Positions 44,621-56,736 of a stretch of 64,000 bases of DNA are shown piece after piece. Positions within the stretch are counted from its first letter, which is position 1, and each line of letters opens with the position of its first letter. The DNA lies in assembly GCA_029721515.1 (NCBI GenBank), contig CM056567.1:2124007-2188006 (forward strand), written 5' to 3'. The notes beneath the pieces are model-generated. The model worked only from the letters and a program-made list of their open reading frames with translations, made no database searches and was not told the origin of the DNA. Position numbers and translations under genes: made by a program. This DNA comes from Synanceia verrucosa (Eukaryota; Chordata; Actinopteri; Perciformes; Synanceiidae).

Positions 44621-47161
44621 GAAATGCACTAAAAGCTTCAGACAGAAGGTAAGTACAGGCATATTAAGACACTATATACAGAGAGTAGAGTATATAGTAG
44701 AAACACTTAAATTCTTTAAGTTGAATATTTGTCCCAAAACTTTTTTGTGTCTTCAGATGGACGAGAAGAAAACAAGACAGGAGGGGAAAGAGATGCCAGC
44801 GTCTCTCAGATCAACACTGAGCACTCAGGTCTATTTTAGCGGCTGTTTATTCTTGTTCCACAGACCAGATTACCTGCGACGGCGGCGGTAAATCAGAGCA
44901 AGCTCTGCCTTTTCCCGCTTCGTCTTCCTGTAGCATCATGTGACACGCCCCTCGCCTGCTGCAGGCTCGATCATGTATTCGACATTGTTAAAATAATCAG
45001 TGGTTTGAGTTTTCTGCGTTCTTGTACACCCCTCTGATTCCCTTCAGGTGGTTTTTGCAGAGCAGGTCCACTCCCTGTGGTCCCACCTGAAGGTATTTCC
45101 TGGTTTCCACAGATAGACTGCGCTCCTGTATCGAACCACACATTCAGGTCACTGGGTGTCTCTCACTGTAACAAAAACTTTTTATTTTCCCCTTGGCGTC
45201 CGTCTCTCTGCTGCATGCAAACATCTCAACGGTATGTGAACCTGATCCTGGCGCCTTGTAATCTATATCCAGCCCCATTGTGGGTCACGTTCACCGAGTG
45301 TTTACGCTCCTCGCCAAAATTAATGTTCCGGATACAAGCTGATGGAACAATAAAGCAGATAAGATAAGGCTTTGGCAAACATATGCACAAATACTCCATA
45401 ATAGATCCTCAGTGATTGATATATTAACCCACGCCTGTGGGTAGGAGAGTAAATATCACAGATTTTTAGCTCATTCATGTGTCATTTATGCTGAAAAACA
45501 TCTCAAAAATCACACAAAGATATTTAATTTACAATGGTGTGAAAAGCTGTCAGTGTTTGTGCTTGAATTAATTATCAAAATTGTCCAATAACTTGATGTA
45601 AATAAGTAAAACGACTTTTCTTAGTTTGCTGACAGTCACACCTCAGGGTCCAGGCTCACATGGCGTAAAGTGGACATGTTTAAACACCAGAGTTGTGGTT
45701 TTATGTCCTTGATGTTATTCTTAGTGCAGTTTTTCTCTCAGGTTAAATGTGGGTTTATTTTGGACCCTTTAGTCTTACTTGTCCGTTAGCTCCACCTACA
45801 TTCCTTTAGATAGCTAAAAAGCCTCTCAAATGTGGAGATTTCCTGTTTTTCTTTTTATTTTATGTCACATTTAAGTGAGTATCTTTGGGTTTTGCACCAA
45901 ACAAGATATCACTCTGTACATCGAGATTATCTGAGTGGATATTTTTCATTATTTTATCACTTTTTTTTTACACCAAACAATCAAGAAAACCATAGTCAGT
46001 GCAGTCTTGAGCATTGACGTTAGTGTTGCCTGCCAGGTGTCCATGAGGATTACACAAAAACATACATACTTTGACTTCATAGTATGTCTGGTACATGACC
46101 AGACCTGCAGCAGGCGTGAGGCATGTTACCTGTCACAGGTAAGAGGGACGGAGAAGAAGCAGCAGGGAGATGTTGCAGGTAATCTGGTCTGTGCAACAAG
46201 AATAAACAGCTACTAAAATAGACCTGTGTGTGTGTTCAGTGTTTGCTGTTTAGTCGCGTTGAGCTGACAGGACATGTCAAACTTAATTCGTTAAATTTGT
46301 CCCCGTCCTTGGACTTAACAGGCGTCTCCTTTCCCTTCCCTTTCACCCTCTGTCCATTAAAAAAAAAAAGATGTAATTTGTGGGATCATGAAAGTTACAG
46401 GATTCCTTCAGAGGTCTCCTCCACCTAAAAAAAAAACCTTCATCTGGTTAAAATCTAAAAAAAATATGTTTAAAAAATGTTTAGACATCAACGACCATTA
46501 CCTTCAAATAAAACTGAAGGTTTCTCCTGTTGGAAATATTTGTGATAATTTAACTACACTACTTTTCAGACGTTTGGTAACCTTTTTTATCGTTATTTAA
46601 CATTTTTCCCAGCTCTTTCTCGACCTCATCTGTCACGTGAAGCTGTACGTTGTTTATTCAGTCCTCTTAGAAAAAGCTGAGGTGATATTCTGTAACAGAA
46701 ACAACAGACGGGCTGAGCGGTGCTACATGCTGCTTTAAAGAAAGACAATCAGATGTGAGACCTGCAGATTCAGGCCCGATAGCGCTGTCACCTGAGAAAG
46801 AGCGACGCATGGATGCAAAGCAGCACCTGACGTGTTTTTGTTTTTTTTGTTTTTTTTTTAGTCATGTGCTTTGACCTGTTGTTTTCTTCTGTGGTCCACT
46901 TATTGACATCACATCCATGACAGGTTTGAACTTAACTCAAACCTGACAAGTTATTGAGTCACAAATTTGAGTCAAATATTTATGTAATCTAATGTGTTTT
47001 TAATGAACGTTTTGTAGCCTAGACAATAACAAACAATACTACTACATCATACCGCAATATAAATAACAATAGTTTCCCAAAAGTCAACTTTTTAATTGTG
47101 CAAAATATCCTTTAAGCACATAGTTTTTTTTTTCAGATATTTTAGTGAGGAACCATTTTAA

Positions 47162-47598
47162 CTCTTTGATTGACAAGTTATGCAGTCAAAGTGTTTTTGT
47201 TTTTTCTCTTTTTTTTTTTTGCAGCAGGTCGCTGATCGCGGTCTCCCACAGCCTGTGAGTAATTTCGGGGCTTTTGTGATTTGTAGTTGGGACATAAAGA
47301 GTTAAGATCAAAACAGGAAGTGGAGACGATCGAGATTAGAAAGCAAAACAAACAGAATGTGGAGAAAAAGTGGTGATTTTGGTGAAAGTGTCCTCTACTC
47401 TACCTCTGATAAAACAAGAATGGAACAAGATAAAAACAAACTTTTTTTCATGATGAAATAGAGAGTCTCTTCTTTCATTTGAGATATTCACTGTTTTCAG
47501 AGACATAGTACAAAATATTCTGTGGGTCTAGAAATATGACTCAAAATGGACAGAAACGCTGGAACAAGACACTTTCTGTTGGGCTGGCACTCTAAGAG
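47162..47598 (+). mobile_element. piggyBac-like non-autonomous element, copy 5 (full length)
   Basis: Intact TTAA on both sides (47,158-47,161 and 47,599-47,602), termini CTCTTTGATTGAC and, reversed, CTCTTAGAGTGCCAGCC. The full interior is present at 437 bp, the best uninterrupted representative in the window. Confidence 0.88.
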
Positions 47599-47839
47599 TT
47601 AAATTCAGTTGTGACATCGTGTATTCTGTCAATAACCTCTGGGAGGTGTTGTTAGACTTGTTAAACTAGATCAAGCATCAAATGCGTCACTCAGAGATTC
47701 TATTTGTTTTCTTATCATCAGCCATTGTAAACTGGGCAGAGAGCTCACCAAAGATTTGGATAACGGTGAGAAATATCTTCTTGCTTAAAGGTGCTAAATT
47801 CCAGAGCATTTCTGTTGCCTCCATACGGCTCTCAACATG

Positions 47840-48280
47840 GAGGGGGCGACTCCTCTGGTTCTATATCAGGCTAATAGAAAATGATCCTCCTTCTCTCTTG
47901 ATTTATTCCCTCAGTAAACACTGTAAACATGAGTTTATGGCCTCAGTCTGTAGTTTAAAGTCTTGATGTTCATTTAGTGAATTATGGTTCCATTTAGAGT
48001 CAAACAGACCACAAAGCAGGAGATGATTTAAGGTGAGGCTGCTGATTGAGAGGTCGTTACCACGGTGATGTCCATGTTTGAACTCTTTTCACAGTGTGTA
48101 TTCTCTTCATTAAAGTTAATTATAACTTAATTTTATAATAAATGTCTCATTCAACGTTCGTTTGTACTCAGCTCCGCCCTCTCGTGTCACTACTGGTTGC
48201 AAAAAAAACAAAAAAAAAAAAACAAGATGGCAACGGACAGAATAACAAACTCGAGGCTTCAGAACAGAAGTCAACAAACC
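47840..48280 (-). repeat. Dispersed repeat family B, near-complete reverse copy
   Basis: In reverse order relative to the 40.9-kb copy: GGGGGCGACTCCTCTGG, then ACATGAGTTTATGGCCTCAG, CAAACAGACCACAAAGCAGG, ACAAGATGGCAACGG. Confidence 0.7.
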
Positions 48281-48813
48281 AATGGTTGATGTCACAGCGA
48301 CTACGTCCTCCACCCGCTGAACCACTAAAATCCTCCCACCAAATGATTTAATTTCCCAGCAAACGAAAGCTTTCAGTTTCACCAGATTTAATTTCAGTAA
48401 ACCATGATCACATCAATTAAGCATAAATCCTCTTAAAGATGATCTGTGTCGCTGTCACCTGGTTTGACGTTTGATCGAATTATTCATTTGTGGTGAAAGC
48501 TTTAAGATGACACAAAAGTACATAATACTTAAACTATTCCTGCATCTCCACCCTGTTTGGACGTTCCCATCATTCCCAATTTAACTTCCCAACTCAGTGA
48601 AGGACTTAAAGGCAGCTGGTTAACCACGTCTGAACATTTTGTTGTTGTTTGTCGTGTTTCCTCCTAGTCGAGTGGAGGTAGTTTACTGTGGCATTTTAAT
48701 TAGTATCTACTGTGTGTGTACAGTATGTGTGTATATATATGTATGTAAGTATGAATATATATACTCATGCTGGAGGCTTTCTGCTGCTCTAATGCATTTG
48801 GTTTATATAAATG

Positions 48814-48815
<2 letters not shown>

Positions 48816-48876
<61 letters not shown>
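48816..48876. repeat. (TA)n microsatellite
   Basis: About 30 uninterrupted TA units. Confidence 0.97.
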
Positions 48877-48878
<2 letters not shown>

Positions 48879-49887
48879 TGAGTGTCTGGTGTAAAGGAGA
48901 GGGTGTTATGTAATCTGCTGCAGTGTGTGAGGTCAGGTGAGGAGGGGGACTGTCAGCATAAAATATTCATGACCATCTTGAGTGCATCATGAATGTTAAT
49001 TAGGACGTGTGAGAGCACTGGAAATGGAAAGAGGAACCAGAGAAAGTCAAAAAAGGGGTGGAGGAGGCAAAACACCTCCAGCCTCCGTCCCCCTCCATCC
49101 ATCTGCCCGTCGCCTCTCGTCCTTCCACCTGTTTAGACCCTGCTTCCTTTCCTTACCTCCTTCACTTCTCCTTCAGTCTCACCCTAAGAGGCTTGATGAG
49201 TGTGTGTTGTTCACGTGGCAAACATTAGCTGTGGTTATAATCCACCGCTTTGGAATTTAACTCAATCGAACATGCAGTCCGTTTCTTCATTTCCTCTCAC
49301 CAGACACACACAAGTCCTCTGTATTTCAAATGCCGTCTAAATTTGAAAAGTTTCACATAAAACGCATCGCATGCTTTCATCCTCCCCGTCCAGTTTGAAA
49401 GGCTGTCCGAGTGTCTGTGGGGATGAATCATGTGCTCGAGCCGATTACGCCGTTCAAAAATGGACTCTTTTCATGGGAGCGTGTCCCATCTTAAGTTGTA
49501 GTATCAGCACGCAACTCACAAAACACATCTTCTCTCTCTTGCCCTGGTGGTGTCCGGTCATGCAGATAGTTTTAGTTTAGATCATGCAGGTCTGGTATGA
49601 GTAATTGGTGTCTTGACCTTTCAGCCTCCAGGCCAGAAAAATAAATGTCACTGATATTAAACTTGTGCCGCTCAAGTTTTCTCTGCAGGTAAAAGTAGGT
49701 TCAGGCCAGGGGAAAGCTGCTGACGTTGGTGTTAACTTCAACGTAAACTTCAACGTAAACCACGACAATAAGCGTTCAGGGAAAGAGCCGAGTTTAAACA
49801 ACAAAAGACTCCGGCAGTATGGACGGGACAGGTCCAACAGAAACTATCATCCAGGAGGCTGTTTGTGTCCTGTTCGCCACTTTACAA

Positions 49888-51085
49888 TCAGCTGTTCAAG
49901 TCTCATCACCATCTGCTGTTTGCGTCTCATCACGATCAGCTGTTCATGTCTGATCGTCTCATCACGATCAGCTGTTCATGTCTGATCGTCTCATCACGAT
50001 CAGCTGTTCATGTCTGATTATGATCAGCTGTTCATGTCTGATCGTCTCATTACGATCAGCTGTTCATGTCTGATTATGATCAGCTGTTCATGTCTGATCG
50101 TCTCATCACGATCAGCTGTTCATGTCTGATTATGATCAGCTGTTCATGTCTGATCGTCTCATCACGATCAGCTGTTTGTGTCTGATTATGATCAGCTGTT
50201 CATGTCTGATGGTCTCATCGCAATCAGCTGTTCATGTCTGATCGTCTCATCACGATCAGCTGTTCGTGTCTGATTATGATCAGCTGTTCATGTCTGATGG
50301 TCTCATCGCAATCAGCTGTTCATGTCTGATTATGATCAGCTGTTCATGTCTGATCGTCTCATCACGATCAGCTGTTCATGTCTGATTATGATCAGCTGTT
50401 CATGTCTGATCGTCTCATTACGATCAGCTGTTCATGTCTGATTATGATCAGCTGTTCATGTCTGATCGTCTCATCACGATCAGCTGTTCATGTCTGATTA
50501 TGATCAGCTGTTCATGTCTGATCGTCTCATCACGATCAGCTGTTTGTGTCTGATTATGATCAGCTGTTCATGTCTGATGGTCTCATCGCAATCAGCTGTT
50601 CATGTCTGATCGTCTCATCACGATCAGCTGTTCGTGTCTGATTATGATCAGCTGTTCATGTCTGATGGTCTCATCGCAATCAGCTGTTCATGTCTGATTA
50701 TGATCAGCTGTTCATGTCTGATCTCATCACGATCAGCTGTTCATGTCTGATTATGATCAGCTGTTCATGTCTGATCGTCTCATCGCGATCAGCTGTTCAT
50801 GTCTGATGGTCTCATCGCGATCAGCTGTTCATGTCTGATTATGATCAGCTGTTCATGTCTGATCGTCTCATCGCGATCAGCTGTTCATGTCTGATTATGA
50901 TCAGCTGTTCATGTCTGATCGTCTCATCACGATCAGCTGTTCATGTCTGATGGTCTCATCGCGATCAGCTGTTCATGTCTGATTATGATCAGCTGTTCAT
51001 GTCTGATGGTCTCATCACGATCAGCTGTTCATGTCTGATTGTCTCATCACGATCAGCTGTTCACTTCTCTTCACAATCAGCTGTT
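49888..51085. repeat. CAGCTG-rich minisatellite with higher-order structure
   Basis: About 1.2 kb built from two alternating unit types, a 24-mer (GATCAGCTGTTCATGTCTGA + TTAT) and a 32-mer (the same first 20 bases + TCGTCTCATCAC). I count 42 CAGCTG motifs. Variant units (TGTTTGTGTCTG, GGTCTCATCGCAATC, CATTACG) recur in the same order 368 bp apart (for example 50,043 and 50,411; 50,171 and 50,539), showing a larger duplicated block. No frame stays open through it, so it is non-coding. Confidence 0.95.
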
Positions 51086-51224
51086 CGCCAGAATGTTTTT
51101 GTTGTGACGTTGGAATGAGGACGTGTTTCCTTACTTTACAGTTCGTCGTATGTTTGAACGTAAAATTTCTGTCACTGAACTAACCACATGTTTGTTTGTT
51201 TGTTTGTTTGTTCTTCTTCTCTCC

Positions 51225-51470
51225 TCTCGACCAATTGCATCGCGGCTCCACTGGCTGGTTTGGGTGCTCCTGACGGCGCTCTTCCTCCAGATTGATCAGC
51301 CAATCGATGGGGATTTTCAGAGGAGCTCCGCCCACCTTCGCCGCCCCTCCCCCCGCCTCCTCCCCCTGCAGCCCCCCCACCTGCAGCCAGCCCTCCATCA
51401 CAACAACACACAAAATGACTCTGGAACTCACTGAATGGTCTTCTATATGGATTTTTACAGCTTGTAATAG
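51225..51470 (+). promoter_or_regulatory. slc45a4: Possible second (proximal) slc45a4 promoter
   Basis: A CCAAT box (CAGCCAATCGATGG, at about 51,298-51,311) is followed by stacked GC boxes (CTCCGCCCACC, CGCCGCCCCTCCCCCCGCCT). It lies about 0.7 kb before the coding exon. No donor is needed if transcription runs straight into the coding exon. Composition and motif order are the only support. Confidence 0.35.
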
Positions 51471-51527
51471 ACAGTAGGAAGGAAACGAGGGAGAAACCTC
51501 AATGACAAAAAAGCCATAAACAACACA

Positions 51528-51597
51528 CACTACACACTACACACACACACACACTACACACTACACACACACACACACACACACACCGAACACACAC
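51528..51597. repeat. (AC)n / ACACACTAC repeat
   Basis: Alternating ACACTAC and AC runs between the possible proximal promoter and the coding exon. Confidence 0.9.
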
Positions 51598-52079
51598 TTC
51601 TTGGAATGTAATGCACGCGCTTCCTGTGCAAATTTAACTACTTCCTCTTTATTTTTGTGGATTTCCAACAAGCCTCTGGTTTTTATCTGTTTTTCTTTCG
51701 AGTGTGGGACAAAAAGCCGAGAGGAGGATCAAAGAAGCTGCAGCATTTTTGGGGAGGATTTGCTGAGTTTTTTTTTGTTTTTTTTTTTCTGGGCAGATCT
51801 GTGGATAATAGAGCCGCTTTTCTTTCATTTATTTAGCTCCCATCGCTTTTTTGGTTCAGATTTTAAATCAGTTTTATCTGTTACACTTATTTGTTTTGAT
51901 TCTAGTGATATTATTCTTTTAAATAATTTTATTATATAACTAGAAAGTTACTACCACAGGTTGCTGTTAGCAGCTTGTAAAGATTGTAGTCAACATAATT
52001 TTTTTTGTGTAGTTTTTTTTTTTTATTTGGTAACGAAAGGTGTCAGATTTGGGGGTGCGCTTGTTTTCTCACTGCGTGC

Positions 52080-52377
52080 ATGCCCTCCAACATGCCTCCC
52101 CAGAACACAGAGGCCGACGCCATGCAGGTCGGGTCTGTGGTGGGCGGGGTCAGCGCCAAAAACACGGCGGCATTGGGCTCAGATGAGGAGAAAGGAGGAA
52201 CAGGGGGCGAGACGGATGGGTCGGGAGGAGGCCGAGGAGGGGAGGAGTCGGCGAGCGAGGGGTCAGTCGACGGCATACCCTTGAAGAGATGGGTGATGCA
52301 CGGCGCCGTGATGTTCGGACGGGAGTTCTGCTACGCCATGGAGACGGCGCTGGTGACGCCCGTCCTGCTGCAGATTG
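52080..52377 (+). CDS. slc45a4: slc45a4 first coding exon (partial gene; continues beyond the window)
   Basis: Encodes the N-terminus of solute carrier family 45 member 4: NMPPQNTEADAMQVGSVVGG, a Gly/Glu-rich acidic stretch of about 45 residues, SEGSVDGIP, then the cytosolic edge and first membrane segment RWVMHGAVMFGREFCYAMET and ALVTPVLLQIG, nearly identical to vertebrate SLC45A4. The family are 12-helix major-facilitator transporters, described as proton-coupled sugar carriers and for this member also linked to polyamines. The exon probably begins at 52,047 (GTGTCAG acceptor). ATG at 52,080 is in frame, but ATG at 52,092 has the better context (A at -3) and matches the usual start MxPQN. 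Donor ATT G|GTGAGT. No later exon is found up to 64,000. Confidence 0.93.
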
Positions 52378-54650
52378 GTGAGTGCAGATTTTCACCTGCT
52401 GCTGCTGCAGATTCATCCTCACCTGGTCTACATGAAGCAAAACTAGAGCTGCAACCAACCATACATTTCATTATTCACTTTAGTATTAATGATATAAAAT
52501 GTCAGACAGTAGTGACAAACATTGACCACAAGTCAAAGATGCCATCTTTAAATTTCCTGTTTTGTCCAACCAACAGCTCTGTGGTTATTTAACATACACT
52601 ATTTATTTACTGAACTACCCCAAAACATGCTGTAATGTTAATTTATCTTGCTCTTAATGGTATAAACAAGCTTTATTATTTGTTTATTATTGTGAATCAA
52701 AAAGCCAAACATATTCTAATTCTTATTATTATTATTATTAGGGCTGTCGAAAGTAGAGCCTTAATGTGATGAATTCATAACTCTACTTGGACAAACTACC
52801 AAAGACGTGCTGACATTCAAAACATCAAGGAAACCAACAACACAGTCATAACTAATGATCAAACATGCTGATGAAATTAGATTAATCATCTTTTCTGAAT
52901 CTGTCCAAGCTTCTCCTGGAATTCAGCAAACAAATAATCCACCAAAGAGCATCTTTGAAGTATTAATTTGTAACGTGCAATGGATGAACAGGAAAAGTGA
53001 CAGAGACAGAGTTCTTTTCATAAATACGCAGATTAATCATGTTAATGCGCTACTTTCAACAGCCCGAGTTATTATTTAAAAAGGTGAAAAACAGCAAATG
53101 ATCATAAACCAAAGAATATCCTGATTCTTATCAAGGATATGAACATTGTATCTGTGTTATTAGGAATAAGGAGTTATATTTGAGCTATAATATTTAAAGC
53201 ATTTCCAACCCTTTTCCAATGAAAGTCGCTCCTGGTGAAAGTCGATAAATCTGGAGAGAAATACGACAAAATTGTCATTAAGAACATGTAATGAATTTCA
53301 AAAAATAGAACAATTAATGTTTCTTTAAGAGGAACCTGCTCTTTGGCTTTAATTTGGTTTGTGAGCGGGATGCCTTGGCGGTGAGGTGCATCCCATTTCT
53401 TGTTCCCCTTGTTCTGATGGACAGGTAGATGGTTCTACCTGGAGTTTATCTGCATGGTGAAGCGGTCAGGCGGTCTGAGTGTCACCTTTTGAGTCTTCTC
53501 TAAGTCCAGAGTGAAGTTGGAGAGAGGAGGAGGTAACAGGCTGAAACAGCCGTAACCTTGTTTGTAATTCAAAGTCACTTCCCGTGTCGTCCTCCCCCTC
53601 TCCTGGTGTGATCTCCTAGCTTACATAACCGAGGCGACATGAGTGGCGGGACGCACAGCGACCGCCGTGACTCCTGGCTTTACTCAGCAGTGACGAGCTG
53701 CTGCAGGGAGAAACGCCCTGAAACGCTTGAAAAGGAAAATGTTAATGTGATGGCAGCAACACTGTGGCTCCCCAAAACAGTTAGTACCTCTCCACGTCCC
53801 AGTCGCTGTAACCTTGTGGAGCTGCTGCATGTTTTTGTTCTATTTTTAGCCCTGCTTTAGCTGCCCTAACCTATTTTTTTTAGATGTGTCTGAGCCCCTC
53901 TTAGTAGTTTTTGGAGCCACTGAGAGGCACAACAGCGACAGATTTGTCCGCTGAAATAACTAAAACTAAAGCAGAGAGTCATCGCTGATGTGGAGAGTTA
54001 ATCCAGTGAGTGTCGGGCTAATTGACTGCGCTTCAGTCTGACCTTTGTGTGCTGATCACAGGGATTTCCTCCCTTACTAATAAATTATGAAGTATGAATG
54101 TCATACTAGACTTGTTGTATATGAGGAGATGCTCATATTTACTGTTCGGTCAGTCTTGACACATCATCACCTTTTTAAGTTTGCAAACGTTGCTTGTTTT
54201 TGATGCATTGATGAAACCTACAAAATGCTAAACCCACTGGAGTCATCTTCAGGAGACTTCTCGTCCTGAGCAGCTTTTTTCTGGATTCACTTTGCACCGC
54301 TTCCGAGTCGTTTTTGATTTTGTCACATGAGTCGTGTCAGACGTTATACATCTTCATGCATTTCCTCCCACAATGGCGTTTTTGTGCAGATTGATTCATC
54401 TTTTGCAGTCAAACAAACAAACAGTTTGTGTTAGATGTGAGATGAAAACAAACCCCCACCTCTCCTCTCCTAACTGCAGGCAGAGATCCAAGTTTTGGGA
54501 TAACAAATATCAGCCTCCCCCTCCTCTGCATGTGGTTAACGCTCCCTGCTGCAGACCGACTATAGCTGCTGGAATTAGCTGGCTGGTTGGCTCAGGCTGA
54601 CTGAAACCATTGTGTGCGTAACCCCACAACACTGGGGTCAGAGAGGGAGT

Positions 54651-54700
54651 GTGTTACTGTGTGTTACTGCGTGTTACTGTGTGTTACCGTGTGTCTTTGT
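54651..54700. repeat. 10-bp tandem repeat GTGTTACTGT
   Basis: Five head-to-tail units with single-base variants, the last degenerate. Confidence 0.9.
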
Positions 54701-54887
54701 GCAGAGAAACCTCTACCTTACATGGTCTTGTGTGCAGAGCGTCACTCACGCTTGCAAACACCAGCTTTTCCCCCTCATACATGAGCACATTTGGATCAGT
54801 CACATCACTTTCTTTCCAGCTAACTAAGCCTGTCCTTCTCTTTTAAAACGACACTGTAAGTCAACTAAAATCACATCAAACCTCAAC

Positions 54888-55303
54888 GTTATAAAACACA
54901 GTGTCTTGTTCCAGTGTTTTTGTCCATTTTGAGTCATATTTCTAGACCCACAGAATATTTTGTACTATGACTCTGAAAACACTGAATAGCTCAAATGAAA
55001 GAAGAGACTCTCTATTTCATCATGAAAAAAATGTTTGTTTTTACCTTGTTCCATTCTTGTTTTATCAGAGGTAGAGTAGAGGACACTTTCACCAAAATCA
55101 CCACTTTTTCTCCAGATTCTGTTTGTTTTGCTCTCTAATCTCGATCGTCTCCACTTCCTGTTTTGATCTCTGTGGTGTATACCGTCTCTTTATGCTCTGA
55201 CTACATCTCCCAGAAGCCCCAGCTTTACTCACAGGCTGTGTGAGACCACGATCAGCGACCCGCTGCTGAAAAAACACTTATGACGTAATAATACGTCAGT
55301 CTT
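54888..55303 (-). mobile_element. piggyBac-like non-autonomous element, copy 6 (ends decayed)
   Basis: The interior is very close to copy 1, including the far block GAAGCCCCAGCTTTACTCAC and CGATCAGCGACCCGCTGCTG. The termini and TTAA flanks are not recognisable, so the edges are approximate. Confidence 0.75.
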
Positions 55304-56513
55304 CACTCTCATGTTGCAATGTGTGTTATTCGTTTATGTTATTAAAATTTACAAAATGTTACAGAAAATAAATTTCAGGACATAAATTGAATGTGTGAAG
55401 AAGATAATAGAGTGAAATAAATTCAATAAAGTATTTTTTTCCCCAGTGAAGGTCCTGTTATGGGTAAATATTTTGTGTTGATTTATTTAGCTTGTTTTTT
55501 TGTTCATTGTGTGATTGCTGTGACTCAGTTGCAGTCTGAAGGTGACTCAGAGGTCACTTCCTCACCTTTAGTCCTGTTTAATCTTCATCTATTCATGCGC
55601 TCGTTTGGCTATCCAGCTGTGCAGGTACCCAGAAAACACTGGAGGCCTGGCAGCTCTGTGACGTCTTATCCTTCTTTGGAGGCGTGCTTGGCTTTACTAA
55701 AGGAGATTATCACAATCCAACAGGAAGCCTTATTCTGTTCATTCAGGTTGTGCTGCTGAACCCCTCGGCTCGCTGTGACGTTTTTTTAGTTTCCTGTGAT
55801 TTTTGCTGAATAATCATCCAGATCCTGACGCCTTTGATGAATCTAATTAATAGATGATCATCTTCTAGTCCCACTGATCGGCCGTTGATGCTCTTTTTTA
55901 AATTTCATTCCATGAAATTGTGTAATGATGTTGGCAGAGGCGATACAACACTGCAGGAAACCCTGAAGTCATCATGTATTTACAGTAAATTGCATGTTTG
56001 CATGTTAGCACAGCTTTCAAAATAAAAGCCTCAGTATGTTTGACAGTACAATGAAAAATACCATCTGGTTTTGTCATTTGCAAGCTGCTATAGCTGCTTC
56101 TGCAGCGACATTTAGAGAGCTTTTTAGGAAAAAAGCTCCAAGACCTCATGTCATGGCTCCTAAAGAAGAAATAAACAGCGGTGTATTGATTTTATTCCCC
56201 CTCTGACCGTAGATCCTTTCAATCAATATGGTGAATAAGTTGAAAACATACAAACAGGGATATTTGTGCCATTTTAAAGAGCTGTCGATGCAGATTATAC
56301 TTCACTAAACGTGACAAAGTGATCCTTCTAAACAACATCTACATGTCCGTCCCAACACAAAATATCCCAAAGACAGTGTTCCCAAAATAAAAATATTGCA
56401 ATGTATTAGCCACATAATTTTGTCCTTTTTTTTACCTTCAAAAAGAAGAAAAAACTAAAAAGAAAACATGGGAGATTTGGAGCTTTGATTCCCATGTTAC
56501 ATCCTACAAATAT

Positions 56514-56540
56514 TTGGCACTGTGGGATTAATAAAGGTAT
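56514..56540 (+). mobile_element. Short LINE-type 3' tail
   Basis: GGCACTGTGGGATTAATAAA followed by GG is typical of fish retrotransposon 3' ends. No more of the element is visible. Confidence 0.4.
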
Positions 56541-56695
56541 AATTTTTTTTTTTAGAGTAGATATTCGTTTTGTACAAGACAACTTACATTCTACATTTTT
56601 TTACAAACAAGTAAATGAACAAGGACAATTATGAGAAAACAAAAAAGATAAAATAAAAATAATAATTTATGTTAAATGCTACATGTAGCATGCTG

Positions 56696-56698
<3 letters not shown>

Positions 56699-56735
<37 letters not shown>
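56699..56735. repeat. (AC)n microsatellite
   Basis: About 18 uninterrupted AC units. Confidence 0.97.

Positions 56736-56736
<1 letters not shown>

Larger units (their letters stand above)
35403..52046 (+). other. slc45a4: Long presumed slc45a4 5' intron, repeat-rich
   Basis: About 16.6 kb without recognisable coding sequence. It contains three piggyBac-like element copies, several family B repeats, a SINE, the CAGCTG minisatellite and microsatellites, all listed separately. A second promoter may lie at 51.2-51.4 kb. Confidence 0.5.

Noticed and set aside
49888..51085. CRISPR array
   Set aside because: Units are regular, but there are no unique spacers: the whole interval is repeat sequence. 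The genome is vertebrate.
51180..51530. Minus-strand Gly-rich frame opposite the GC boxes
   Set aside because: Low-complexity translation of GC-box DNA, with two overlapping frames giving equally biased protein.
52005..52592. 195-codon plus-strand open frame taken as one gene
   Set aside because: Only 52,080-52,377 is slc45a4. The frame merely reads through the strong GTGAGT donor into the intron, and the residues before the start are not conserved in type.
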